38,868 nt of DNA from Clostridium sp. 27_14 (GTDB lineage Bacteria; Bacillota; Clostridia; TANB77; CAG-508), in contig MNRQ01000026.1 in assembly GCA_001916035.1 (NCBI GenBank), positions 1 through 38,868 on the forward strand, in the 5' to 3' direction. The notes under the pieces are model-generated. The model saw nothing but the letters and a program-made list of their open reading frames with translations. It was not told the origin of the DNA and made no database searches. This document shows, one piece after another, positions 1-8,491 of this stretch; within the stretch, counting starts at the first letter, position 1; each line of letters opens with the position of its first letter. A program made the position numbers and the translations under genes.

Positions 1-1
1 A

Positions 2-2413
2 ACAACAGAAACTTCAGGAACCCCAAGAAGTTCAGACATAGAATACACAGAAAACGGAACAACAGTAAAAGTACCATACACATACACAGTAACAGACACG
101 GTAACAAACATAAATGTAAACACACAACCAACAAAAGCTACAAAATATGGAGAAGACGCAGACTTAACAGGAGTAACAATAGATGTAGTAAAAGGAAGTG
201 GAACAACAACAATACCAGTAACAAAAGACATGATAAAACCAGGAACATACAATCCAACAACATTAGGAAGTCAACAAGTAACAATCCAATATGAAGGACA
301 ACAAACAACACTAACAATAAATGTAAAAGACTATGTAACTGGAATAACAATAAACCCAGCAAGTGTAACAGGAAAATACAACGACACATTAAGTAAAATG
401 ATCCAAACAAATAACATACAATATACTGTAAAATATGCAAAAGCCGGAGCACAAACCCCAGAAGCTCTAACAGAAAGCATGGTATCAGGATACTCAGCAA
501 CAACAACGCAAGATCAAAACTTAACAGTAACATATAAAGACGCAGACACAAACAGTTACACAAACGGACAAGACTTCACAGCAAACTTAAAAGTAACATT
601 AGACGACACAATAACAGGAATGACATTAAAACAAACAGGTACAGTAAAAACAAACTACAAATACAACGAAGAATTTGATGTAACAAATCTAGTAATAGTA
701 GTACACAAATTAAGTGGAGACGAAAATGTACCAGTAACAAAAGACATGATTAAAAACTATAACAAACAAAAATTAGGAAACCAAACGGTATCAGTAGAAT
801 ATAATGGAACAACAGTTGGAACAATTAATACAACTGTAAAAGATTATATAGCAAGTGTTATAATAACAGCACCAAGCAAAATAACATATAAGTATAATGA
901 AGAATTAGACTTATCAGATGCAAAAATAACAATAACAATGGCATCAAAACCAAGTGCACCAACAACAATATCTGTAACCCAAAGTATGATAAGCGGATAT
1001 GACAAAACAAAAGTTGGAGCACAAACAGTAACAATAACATATACAGACAGTGAAAACAAAGTACATAAGCAAACATTTGGAGTAACAGTAAAAGACGCAA
1101 TAAAAACAATAACATTAGAAAACAACAATTTCAAAACAAATTACAAATATGGAGAAAACTTAAACCTAAGCGGATTAAGCCTAAAAGTAACAAAAGAAAG
1201 TGGAGCAACCACAACAGTTCCAATAACATCAGGAATGATAAGTGGATATAATCCAAACAAATTAGGAAACCAAACATTAACAATAAATTACGAAGGAAAA
1301 CAATTCACAACAGTTGTAAATGTAGTAGATTATGTAAAAGACATAACACTAACACCACCAACAAAAAATGAATACAAAATAGGAGAAACACTAAATTTAG
1401 TAGGCGGAAGCATTACAGAAAAAATGGCAAGTGGAGCAAAGGGAAGCACAATAGCATTAACAAATAGCATAGTAAGTGGATTTGATAGTACTACCCCAGG
1501 TACAAAAAATCTAACAGTAAAATATGTTAAAGATGGAAAAACATACACAAAAACATTCCAAATAGCAGTAATAAACACAATAAACCATATTGAAGTAATA
1601 GCACCTACAAAAACAAACTACAAATATGGAGAAAACTTAAATCTAGCAGGTGGAACAGTAAAAATCCATATGGAAGACGGAACAATCAAAACAATTCAAT
1701 TAACAAACAACATGGTAACAGGATATGATAAAACAAAACCTGGACAACAAATGTTAAAAGTAACATACACAAGTGAAGACAATAAAAAATACGAAGGATA
1801 CTTCAAAGTAACAGTAGGAGAAGACTACATAAAAGACACAAAATTTGTAGCACCTACAAAGAAAGAATACAGAATCGGAGACACAATAGACTTAGCAGGA
1901 GGATCAATAACAGAAGTATACGCTAGCGGAAAACTAGGAAACAAATACGAATTAACAAACAGCATGATAAGTGGATTTGACAGTACAACCCCAGGTACAA
2001 AACAAATCACAGTAACATTCAATAACAAAAAATACAACTATAGTATAACAGTAAAAGACAAAACATTAGGAATATCAATAAAGACATTACCTAATAAACT
2101 AGAATACAAAAAAGGTGAAAACATAGACTTAACAGGAGCAACATTAAATGTTGTAAAAGAAAGTGGAACAACAACAATAAAAATAACAGCAAACATGGTA
2201 TCAGGATATGACAAAAACAAAACAGGAATGCAAGTAATAACAGTAACTTACGAAGGATTTACAGCACAATTCAGTGTATTAGTAAAAGAAGAAGCTCAAA
2301 CAAATCCTGAAAAACCAGACAATAACAAACCAAACACAGACAATAACAAACCAAACACAGACAATAACAAACCAAACACAGACAATAACAAACCAAACAC
2401 ACACGGACAATAA
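2..2413 (+). CDS. Big_3 Ig-like repeat surface protein (5' end outside window)
   Basis: The frame is already open at the first bases, so the N-terminus and any signal peptide lie outside the window. About nine repeats of roughly 75-95 residues follow one another. Each has a YKYGENLNL-like start, a middle ending in M(I/V)SGY or SGFDSTTPGT, and a final TVTYEG-type strand. This is the pattern of bacterial Ig-like group 3 (Big_3) domains of Firmicutes wall and surface proteins. The C-terminal part is a DNNKPNT heptad repeat that runs into a stop at 2411-2413. That stop is caused by a 4-base insertion (2402-2405) between the fourth and fifth copies of a 21-bp repeat, and the reading continues in another frame to a membrane anchor (next entry). 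A role as an extracellular stalk or adhesin is inferred from the domains; no ligand or enzymatic motif was seen. Confidence 0.85.
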   Translation, partial: TTETSGTPRSSDIEYTENGTTVKVPYTYTVTDTVTNINVNTQPTKATKYGEDADLTGVTIDVVKGSGTTTIPVTKDMIKPGTYNPTTLGSQQVTIQYEGQQTTLTINVKDYVTGITINPASVTGKYNDTLSKMIQTNNIQYTVKYAKAGAQTPEALTESMVSGYSATTTQDQNLTVTYKDADTNSYTNGQDFTANLKVTLDDTITGMTLKQTGTVKTNYKYNEEFDVTNLVIVVHKLSGDENVPVTKDMIKNYNKQKLGNQTVSVEYNGTTVGTINTTVKDYIASVIITAPSKITYKYNEELDLSDAKITITMASKPSAPTTISVTQSMISGYDKTKVGAQTVTITYTDSENKVHKQTFGVTVKDAIKTITLENNNFKTNYKYGENLNLSGLSLKVTKESGATTTVPITSGMISGYNPNKLGNQTLTINYEGKQFTTVVNVVDYVKDITLTPPTKNEYKIGETLNLVGGSITEKMASGAKGSTIALTNSIVSGFDSTTPGTKNLTVKYVKDGKTYTKTFQIAVINTINHIEVIAPTKTNYKYGENLNLAGGTVKIHMEDGTIKTIQLTNNMVTGYDKTKPGQQMLKVTYTSEDNKKYEGYFKVTVGEDYIKDTKFVAPTKKEYRIGDTIDLAGGSITEVYASGKLGNKYELTNSMISGFDSTTPGTKQITVTFNNKKYNYSITVKDKTLGISIKTLPNKLEYKKGENIDLTGATLNVVKESGTTTIKITANMVSGYDKNKTGMQVITVTYEGFTAQFSVLVKEEAQTNPEKPDNNKPNTDNNKPNTDNNKPNTDNNKPNTHGQ

Positions 2414-2426
2414 CAAACCAAACACA
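2318..2426 (+). repeat. Five 21-bp tandem repeats with a 4-base interruption
   Basis: Units start at 2318, 2339, 2360, 2381 and 2406 and encode DNNKPNT. The first four are contiguous. The bases cacg at 2402-2405 separate the fifth unit and shift the reading frame by one. Confidence 0.9.
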
Positions 2427-3044
2427 ACAGATAAAAACAATAACAGTACTTCAAACACTACCCCAAGTGTACCAAGTACAACAAACAGAAACACAACAAA
2501 TATAAGTAATGAAACAACAACAGAAGAAAATAAAAAAGAAGCAACAGAAGAAACAAATAAAGAAGAAACAACAAACGAAGAAAACAAAAATGAAGAAACA
2601 AAACAAGAAGATAACAAAAATACACAAGACGAAAACAAAGTACCATTGGTATCAGGAACAAATGACAACAATAACAACAAAACACCAAAAGACAAAGGAA
2701 CAATAAGTATTCAAGGATTATTAAACATATTAGGATTACTATTAGCACTATTAGCTTTAGCATTTATCATAATTGTATTAGCTAAACGCAGAAACAATGT
2801 AAAAATTTACATTGAAGAAGGAGACGAAAAAGTCTTAATTGGAAAAGAAAAAGTAACAAAAGACAATAGAGAATTAGACCTAAATAAATATTACAACAAA
2901 TATAAAGAAGATGAATACAAAATAGTATTATCAAAATCAATCAGTAAGAAACTAGACAAGAAAACTGTAAACCTTACAGTACACGACAAAAAAGAAAGCT
3001 TCGTAGTAGACTACGATTCAAAAGAATACATTTATAGAACATAA
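2406..3044 (+). CDS. C-terminal membrane anchor of the Big_3 surface protein (frameshifted)
   Basis: This frame resumes inside the fifth 21-bp DNNKPNT repeat unit. It reads through a Thr/Asn/Glu/Lys-rich linker to VPLVSGTND, a transmembrane segment (GLLNILGLLLALLALAF, about residues 103-125 of this piece) and a KRR stop-transfer, then about 85 charged residues presumably in the cytoplasm. The only possible start after the break, TTG at 2646, has no ribosome binding site, so this is best read as the end of the upstream gene. No LPXTG sortase motif was found; anchoring appears to be by the membrane helix. The cytoplasmic tail is longer than a simple anchor needs and was not recognised. The break could be an assembly error in a tandem repeat, slipped-strand phase variation, or decay. 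Confidence 0.7.
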   Translation, partial: DNNKPNTTDKNNNSTSNTTPSVPSTTNRNTTNISNETTTEENKKEATEETNKEETTNEENKNEETKQEDNKNTQDENKVPLVSGTNDNNNNKTPKDKGTISIQGLLNILGLLLALLALAFIIIVLAKRRNNVKIYIEEGDEKVLIGKEKVTKDNRELDLNKYYNKYKEDEYKIVLSKSISKKLDKKTVNLTVHDKKESFVVDYDSKEYIYRT

Positions 3045-3060
3045 GCAAAAATAAAAAAGC

Positions 3061-3179
3061 TAAACAAGGCACCCCAGCCAAGTTTAGAAAGAAAAAACAA
3101 AGAAAAAGCTAAACAAGGCACCCCAGCCAAGTTTAGAAAAGAAAAAAGAAATAAACAAGGTTTCCCCAAACCAAGTTTA
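3061..3179 (+). repeat. Three tandem hairpins with compensatory stem changes
   Basis: Three copies lie at 3061-3086, 3110-3135 and 3152-3179, directly downstream of the membrane-anchor stop codon. Each has an outer stem taaac/gttta, a symmetric aa/aa internal loop and an inner stem around a C-rich loop. The inner stem is ggc/gcc with loop acccca in copies 1 and 2, but ggttt/aaacc with loop cccc in copy 3. Sequence changes while pairing is kept, which suggests an RNA (or cruciform) structure. No U-run follows, so these are not ordinary terminators. The function is unknown; they may form the 3' UTR of the surface-protein mRNA. Confidence 0.6.
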
Positions 3180-3180
3180 G

Positions 3181-3526
3181 AAAAAAACAAGAAGAAAAAG
3201 AGCACGAAAAATATGTTAGTAAAGAAAAAAATATAATAAGAAAGTAGACAGAATAAAGTAGTAGTAATAAAAAATACAACCAAAGAAAAAACTAAAAAAA
3301 GATAGCAAAAGAAAACTAAGAAAGATAACACAAGAAAAGTATAGAAGAAAAAATAACTAAAGCAAAATCAAAAAACAAAAGAAAGCTAAGAATAAAAAAC
3401 TAAAGCAACAACAAAATTATAAAAAGCAAAAGAAAAAAGTATAAAAACAAATATAAAAATAAAAAAGCAGAAATACAAATAAATAAAAAAACATGTTAAA
3501 ATAAAAATAATTAATAAAGCAAGCGC
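3181..3526. other. A-rich non-coding spacer
   Basis: I see no credible gene here. The + strand is extremely A-rich with scattered short K/N-type open frames and no ribosome binding site. A perfect 10-bp palindrome, caagcgcttg, lies at 3520-3529. Confidence 0.6.
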
Positions 3527-3554
3527 TTGAAAAACTAAATAAAAAGGATACAAA
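3527..3554 (+). promoter_or_regulatory. Possible promoter ahead of the hairpin array
   Basis: TTGAAA (3527-3532), a 16-base spacer and a weak -10 TACAAA (3549-3554). The palindrome caagcgcttg overlaps the -35 box and could be an operator. The match is modest in an AT-rich background. Confidence 0.3.
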
Positions 3555-3571
3555 TAAGTTTAGAAAGCAAG

Positions 3572-4098
3572 GAAAGTTTACTATTACAGGGTAGATATAT
3601 ATAAACCTGGTAATATCCTGTAAAGTAAATAAGTACAATACTAAGGTAGTTAGAAAGTTTGCAATTCAGAATAGATATATATAAACCTGGTAATATTCTG
3701 AAAAGCAAACAAGTACAATACTAAGGTAGTTGGAAAGTTTGCAATTCAGAATAGATATATATAAACCTGGTAATATTCTGAAAAGCAAACAAGTACAATA
3801 CTAAAGTAAAAGGAAAGTTTGTTATTACAGTATAGATATATAAAACCCGGTTATATCCTGTAAAACAAGCAAGTACATACTAAAATAGGAATAGCTGCAA
3901 TATATGATAGATATATAAACCAGGTTATATCATATAAAGCACATATATCCCTATAAAAGTAAAAAAACTGTGAAATAAGGGACATATATTAACCTGGTAA
4001 ATCTCTTATAAGCAGAAATATATAGCTATATAAAATAGGTAAAAGTAACTGTTGTATGAGAAAAAATATATAAACCTGGTATTTTCTCATATAACAGA
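3572..4098 (+). ncRNA. Seven-copy tandem array of covarying hairpins with conserved loop
   Basis: Seven imperfect copies spaced about 76-81 bp (first four begin near 3572, 3653, 3733 and 3813). Each holds a conserved segment like gatatatataaacctggta flanked by a stem whose bases differ from copy to copy but still pair: acagg/cctgt (copy 1), ttcagaata/tattctgaa (2, 3), tatgata/tatcata (5), ataaggga/tctcttat with one G-U (6), tatgagaaaa/ttttctcata (7). An outer stem also covaries: tttact/agtaaa (1), gtttgc/gcaaac (2, 3), ctgtt/aacag (7). Linkers in copies 1-4 carry aagtacaatacta, itself able to pair agta/tact. The loop centre acc-N-ggt is near-palindromic. There is no coding potential and no terminal U-runs. 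I do not recognise it as a known RNA family. Structure is strongly suggested; transcription and strand are inferred. Confidence 0.6.
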
Positions 4099-4236
4099 AC
4101 TAATACCATATAATTTAAAATTGCATGCAAAAAATTAAAAAAATTAAAAAAAATTGAAAAAATGGCAAAAAAAGACTTGAAAAGTGCCAAAATTTTTAAA
4201 AAATCACATTTTCAGGTCTATTTGCCATGCATATAA
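4099..4236. other. AT-rich convergent spacer with a weak hairpin
   Basis: The stretch lies between the hairpin array and the stop of the minus-strand gene. It contains long A-runs and a hairpin tggca/tgcca, with a run of Ts on the minus-strand side, that may terminate the minus-strand gene. No gene is visible. Confidence 0.35.
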
Positions 4237-4476
4237 TTAATTCAAAGAGCTAAGGCTATTCATATAAATAGAATAAGTTTGTTCACCAATAGCAGTAGAA
4301 TAATTTTTCATACGATTATCTTCACAATATATGTCAATGTTCTCACCATTAAGACTAATAGTAGCAAAACCCATATACGTTTTTTCATGAGTTTTACCAA
4401 ACAATTTAGATTGCACAGGATGAAGCATAAATACTTCATAATGATGCAAATCTACAGGTTTTATGGAAAACTGCAT
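4237..4476 (-). CDS. Small hypothetical protein (79 aa)
   Basis: I chose the ATG at 4476 because gaaagga lies about 8 bases upstream on the minus strand; a TTG six codons earlier (4494) would overlap that ribosome binding site. The product starts MQFSIKPVDLHHYEVFML and has a balanced composition, unlike the leucine-rich shadow frames elsewhere on this strand. It ends in SLSSLN. No membrane segment or signal peptide is seen. It has two predicted beta-rich stretches (YMGFATISLNG, ENIDIYCEDN) but no recognised family. It is the only ordinary-looking gene on the minus strand and its base composition differs from its neighbours, which suggests a different history. Real-gene status rests on composition, start context and absence of an overlapping + strand gene. 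Confidence 0.6.
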   Translation of the reverse strand: MQFSIKPVDLHHYEVFMLHPVQSKLFGKTHEKTYMGFATISLNGENIDIYCEDNRMKNYSTAIGEQTYSIYMNSLSSLN

Positions 4477-4651
4477 AATTAAACATCCTTTCAAATAAAA
4501 TTAAAGTTTAAAATCTAAGCATAGTATATGCAAAAATCAAAACAATACTCATCAATTATAACACAATTAACATAAAAAGTAAACAAAAATATAAAAATTA
4601 TGTTATATATAAACAAATAAGTTAATTAACAATACAAAATAAATATATTAA

Positions 4652-4657
4652 TATAAT
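4652..4657 (+). promoter_or_regulatory. -10 element for the 22-aa peptide gene
   Basis: A perfect TATAAT lies 44 bases before the start codon. A matching -35 is poor (TTAACA at 20-base spacing). The leader after it carries tgcc/ggca pairing just ahead of the strong AAGGAGG at 4682-4688. Confidence 0.4.
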
Positions 4658-4700
4658 CATGCCGACTTGCTAAGAGGCAGGAAGGAGGTTCATTTATAAA

Positions 4701-4769
4701 ATGAAAGACTTTTTAGAGTTGCTAAAACTTATAGTAATTTACTACATAGTAAAACATTTAAGTAATTAG
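4701..4769 (+). CDS. 22-residue hydrophobic peptide, type I toxin-like
   Basis: ATG at 4701 follows a near-perfect Shine-Dalgarno (aaggaggt, 4682-4689). The peptide begins MKDFLELLKLIVIYYIVKH and stops at TAG 4767-4769. It has one short hydrophobic stretch (LLKLIVIYYIV) with basic and acidic ends, the make-up of small membrane-active toxins. A strong bidirectional terminator follows at once, and a consensus promoter on the other strand at 4863-4891 fires towards it. Its short RNA would overlap the 3' end of the peptide mRNA. This is the arrangement of TxpA/RatA and BsrG/SR4 type I toxin-antitoxin loci of Bacillus. Sequence similarity to those peptides is not visible, so the call rests on architecture. 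Confidence 0.6.
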   Translation: MKDFLELLKLIVIYYIVKHLSN

Positions 4770-4774
4770 CAAAA

Positions 4775-4856
4775 GAAAAAGACTAGGAAAAATGTTTTGA
4801 CAGACATTCCTAGTCTTTTTTAGGTTCATTTTTTGAAAGACTTACTTGCAATTGCT
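4775..4856 (-). ncRNA. Candidate antisense antitoxin RNA (locus 1)
   Basis: A transcript of about 80 nt is predicted from the minus-strand promoter (start near 4856) to the bidirectional terminator. It has no open frame. It would be complementary to the 3' untranslated end of the 22-aa peptide mRNA, as RatA is to txpA. This is inferred from promoter and terminator positions. Confidence 0.5.
4776..4822. terminator. Bidirectional terminator of peptide mRNA and antisense RNA
   Basis: Arms aaagactagga and tcctagtcttt pair around a loop of about 20 bases, with T-runs on both strands (ttttttagg on +, ctttttctttt on -). It sits 7 bases after the peptide stop codon and can end both converging transcripts. 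Confidence 0.8.
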
Positions 4857-4862
4857 AAATAT

Positions 4863-4891
4863 ATATTAGCACATATTTTAAAATATGTCAA
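4863..4891 (-). promoter_or_regulatory. Minus-strand consensus promoter for the antisense RNA
   Basis: TTGACA (4891-4886), exactly 17 bases, then TAATAT (4868-4863) on the minus strand, pointing at the terminator of the peptide gene. No protein gene lies downstream that it could serve before that terminator. Confidence 0.65.
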
Positions 4892-5169
4892 ACCATTGAT
4901 CCAAAAAACACATACAAAAAATAAAAAATGCAAACAACAAAAATAAAAAAAGAAACAACAAAAAATATAAAAAAGTATCGAAAAAAAACGAAAAAAGAAG
5001 ATTAAACAAAAACGTCGAAAAGCAGCAATCCCTAACGAAAAAAGCAAAAAAAAGACGAAAATGTAACACAAAAATAAAACAAATGTAAAAAAGGAAAGTT
5101 TAGAAAACAAACCGCCAATTTCCGTAACTTTTAAATAAATAAAATAGATGTAACATAAAAAAACACAGA
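4892..5169. other. A-rich spacer before the giant gene
   Basis: No supported gene. The + strand is mostly A with short lysine-rich frames, and the minus-strand open frames are phenylalanine/leucine artefacts of this bias. Confidence 0.5.
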
Positions 5170-5199
5170 TTGAAAATAGAACAAAAAAAATAATATAAT
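5170..5199 (+). promoter_or_regulatory. Promoter of the giant RCC1 gene
   Basis: TTGAAA (5170-5175), an 18-base spacer and TATAAT (5194-5199), 37 bases before the ATG at 5237. A ribosome binding site aaaggag precedes the start. Confidence 0.6.
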
Positions 5200-5236
5200 A
5201 AATATATATTACTTGTAGAAAAAAGGAGAGAAAAAC

Positions 5237-8200
5237 ATGAAAAGAAAAAGCGAAAGCAGACAAGAAAGAAAAATGATAATAGGAGCAGTAGCAATGTTGA
5301 TAATAGCAACATTACTATTTGGGTTAGCAACAGAACCAGGAATGAATTTAATGCAAAAGGTAAAAAATGCAGTAATGCCAAAAACAAGCATTACTATTTC
5401 TGCTGCAAACAATGAAACACTAAAAAACAAAATCACAGAAGCAAAACTAGTAGCAGGATACAACCATTTTATAGCATTAACAGCAGATGGAAAAGTATAT
5501 GGATGGGGATATAATGGCTATGGACAACTAGGACTAAACAATACAACCAGTTACAAAGAGCCAACATATCTAGGTATAGACAACGCAATAGATGTAGCAG
5601 CAGGAGGAAACTATACAATTGTTCTAAAACAAGATGGAACATTATGGGCAACAGGAAACAATGAAAATGGTGAATTAGGAATAAACAACACAGCAACCCA
5701 AAAGACATTTGTACAAGTAGTAGATGAACAAGGAACCGGAAAACTAAGTAATATAAAATCAATATCAGCAGGAGCAAACACAACTTATGCCATAACAACA
5801 ACAGGAGAAATGTATGGATGGGGATATAATGGCTATGGACAACTAGGAATTGGAGACACAGCAAACAGGATAAAACCAACAAAGAGCAATCTACAAAAAA
5901 TAAAACAAATAGCAGCAAATGAATATTCAACAATAGCACTAACAGAAGATGGAGAAATATATGGAGCAGGATACAACACAGAAGGAGAGCTAGGATTAGG
6001 ATACAATCAAGAAAAAGTACTAAAATGGGGGAAAGTAAAAGATCCAAATGGAACAGATGACATATCAAATGCAACACAAATAGCAACAGGAAGATATCAC
6101 ATAGTAGTATTAACAAACAATGGAAAAGTATATTCAGCAGGATATAACAACGTATATCAATTAGCAGATGGAACAACAACATATAAAAATGTATTAGCAC
6201 CAATGAAAGACAACTCAGACAATGAAATGACAAATATAAAAAATATATACGCATCAGGATATTGCTCATATGTATTAACAAATAACAACGAAGTATATGC
6301 AGTAGGATATAACAACTATGGACAACAATTCCAAAACAACACAGCAACTAACACAAAACTAACAAAAATAAAAACAGATGTAGAAATAACATCAATAGCA
6401 GTAACAACTTCACAAGAATATCAAGCAGCAGCGTATGTAGACACATTAGGAAGAATATACACAGTAGGATATAATGGAAATGGAGAGCTAGGAAATACAA
6501 CAACAACATCATCAACAATTGCATATAATATAAGTGACGGAAAAATATTAACAGACGAATCACTAGTAAACATAGAACAAGGAACATCAAGTTACATCAA
6601 TCCAAGATATGAATCAAAATTCACATTATTAAATAATGAAGTAACAATGAATTTAAAATATGAATCATTAGACACAAGTATAGCAACAGTAAGTGGAAAT
6701 AAAATAACAGGAGTAGGAATAGGAACAACACATATAAGAATTTCAGATGACACAAACAAAGTATATGGAAGCATAAAAGTAAATGTAAATGTACAAGGAG
6801 GAATAGCACAACCAAAAGTAGTAGGAGGACAAAACCACTTTGTAGCACTAAAATCAGACGGAACAGTATGGACTTATGGATATAATGGAAACGGACAACT
6901 AGGGTTAGGAGATACAACAAACAGAACAGAACCAACAAAAGTAAACATAGAAAATGTAATAGACATAACAGCAGGATATCAATATACAGCGATACTAAAA
7001 AATGATGGAACAGTATGGACAACCGGATATAGTGGATATGGAACATCAGGAATAGACACAAAACCATCAAAAGAATTTAGACAAGTACCAAATCTAACAG
7101 ATGTAATAGAAATATCATCAGGATCTAACACAATGCATGCACTAAAAAAAGACGGAACAGTATGGTCATGGGGAATAAGTGAGTATGGAGAATTTGGAAA
7201 CAACACAGCATCTTCATCAGCAATAATAACACCATATAAAATGCTTAGAACAGAAAATATAATGCAAATATCATCTGGAGAAAGCCATATAGCAATGTTA
7301 GCAGCAGATGGAACAATATGGGGAGCAGGAAGAAACACAGAAGGGCAATTAGGACTAGTAGATACGTCTAACAGAGTAATGCCACAACAAATGTTAAACA
7401 CAGAAGGAACAGACAAATTAAGAGGAATAAAACAAGTAAGTTGTGGAATGTATAACACAGTATTAGTAACAGACAAAGGAGATACTTATGGAGTAGGATA
7501 CAATTATTATGGAGGACTAGCAACAGGAAACACAACAGGAACAAGCAAACCAGTACCAATGCTAGAAGAAACAACAGGAACACAATTAAAAAATATAAAA
7601 AATATAACATCAAATGCATATTTAACAATAGCAGTAAAAAATGATGAAAAAGGAATATATGTAACAGGATATGCAAACAATGCACAAGATTTCACAAAAA
7701 ATGCAACAACAAAAACAAAGTTTGTAAAAACACAAGAAGATAAAAAAATATTATCAGTAGGAATGACAAGAAGCGGAAGTACACAAACATCAGCAATAAT
7801 AGATGAAACAGGAAAAATATGGACAGTAGGAAACAATGCTTATGGACAAATGGGAAATGGAACAACAGAAAGTTTAACAAGACCATGGTGTATACAAGAC
7901 AACAAAATAGATATAAGCAAAAACAATACAATAAATTTACAAGTACAAGGAGACAAAAAACAAATACAATATTCAGAAATACTAGGATTTAATGTATTAA
8001 CAAATAATCCACTAACACCAAATGTAACATTCAGAACACTAGACAGTAATATAGCAACAGTAAGCAACACAGGAATTGTAACAGCACAAGGAACAGGAAC
8101 AACATATATAGAACTAAAAGACGAACAAAAAGAAATAATAGCAAAAATAAAAATAAATGTAAATGGAAAAGGAAACGAGACAGCAGCAAAAATAGTAGGA

Positions 8201-8491
8201 GGAACCTACCACTTTGTAGCATTAAAAGGAAATGGAACAGTATGGACTTGGGGATATAATGCAAATGGAGAGCTAGGAGTAGGAGACAACACAAACAAAA
8301 CAAAACCAACACAAGCAATAGCAGAAGTAGAACAAAGTGATGGAAGCAAAATAGACCAAAAAATAGAAGATGCAATAGACATAGCAGCAGGAGCAAACCA
8401 CACATTAATATTAAGAAAAGATGGAACAGTCTGGGCAACAGGATATAATAATAAAGGACAATTAGGAGACGGAACAACAAACATGTATTAA
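5237..8491 (+). CDS. Giant RCC1-repeat surface protein, N-terminal segment
   Basis: The start is MKRKSESRQERKM, a basic stretch followed by a hydrophobic helix (IIGAVAMLIIATLLFGLA, about residues 14-32) that acts as signal peptide or anchor. From about residue 70 the protein is a run of RCC1 blades with motifs such as YGWGYNGYGQLG and DGTVW. These fold into beta-propellers in known RCC1/ATS1-like proteins. Two Big_2 Ig-like modules (SLDTSIATVSGN..., TLDSNIATVSN...) break the propeller series at about residues 470-520 and 920-975. The frame ends abruptly in mid-blade at GDGTTNMY. The next frame resumes at HVLTADGS, and comparison with the homologous block 1.36 kb downstream shows that roughly 80 bases are missing here. 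This segment is therefore the 5' part of one gene running to 28174. An extracellular binding or scaffold role is inferred. Confidence 0.85.
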   Translation: MKRKSESRQERKMIIGAVAMLIIATLLFGLATEPGMNLMQKVKNAVMPKTSITISAANNETLKNKITEAKLVAGYNHFIALTADGKVYGWGYNGYGQLGLNNTTSYKEPTYLGIDNAIDVAAGGNYTIVLKQDGTLWATGNNENGELGINNTATQKTFVQVVDEQGTGKLSNIKSISAGANTTYAITTTGEMYGWGYNGYGQLGIGDTANRIKPTKSNLQKIKQIAANEYSTIALTEDGEIYGAGYNTEGELGLGYNQEKVLKWGKVKDPNGTDDISNATQIATGRYHIVVLTNNGKVYSAGYNNVYQLADGTTTYKNVLAPMKDNSDNEMTNIKNIYASGYCSYVLTNNNEVYAVGYNNYGQQFQNNTATNTKLTKIKTDVEITSIAVTTSQEYQAAAYVDTLGRIYTVGYNGNGELGNTTTTSSTIAYNISDGKILTDESLVNIEQGTSSYINPRYESKFTLLNNEVTMNLKYESLDTSIATVSGNKITGVGIGTTHIRISDDTNKVYGSIKVNVNVQGGIAQPKVVGGQNHFVALKSDGTVWTYGYNGNGQLGLGDTTNRTEPTKVNIENVIDITAGYQYTAILKNDGTVWTTGYSGYGTSGIDTKPSKEFRQVPNLTDVIEISSGSNTMHALKKDGTVWSWGISEYGEFGNNTASSSAIITPYKMLRTENIMQISSGESHIAMLAADGTIWGAGRNTEGQLGLVDTSNRVMPQQMLNTEGTDKLRGIKQVSCGMYNTVLVTDKGDTYGVGYNYYGGLATGNTTGTSKPVPMLEETTGTQLKNIKNITSNAYLTIAVKNDEKGIYVTGYANNAQDFTKNATTKTKFVKTQEDKKILSVGMTRSGSTQTSAIIDETGKIWTVGNNAYGQMGNGTTESLTRPWCIQDNKIDISKNNTINLQVQGDKKQIQYSEILGFNVLTNNPLTPNVTFRTLDSNIATVSNTGIVTAQGTGTTYIELKDEQKEIIAKIKINVNGKGNETAAKIVGGTYHFVALKGNGTVWTWGYNANGELGVGDNTNKTKPTQAIAEVEQSDGSKIDQKIEDAIDIAAGANHTLILRKDGTVWATGYNNKGQLGDGTTNMY

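Noticed and set aside
2509..2706. K/Q-rich 65-codon + strand frame
   Set aside because: It is an alternate-frame reading of the Thr/Glu/Lys linker of the Big_3 protein, with no ribosome binding site and no folded features.
3572..4098. CRISPR array
   Set aside because: Periodicity is about 80 bp, the linkers are conserved rather than unique, stems covary between copies and there are no cas genes.
4477..4494. TTG start giving a six-residue longer small protein on the minus strand
   Set aside because: It would use up the gaaagga ribosome binding site that fits the downstream ATG at 4476.
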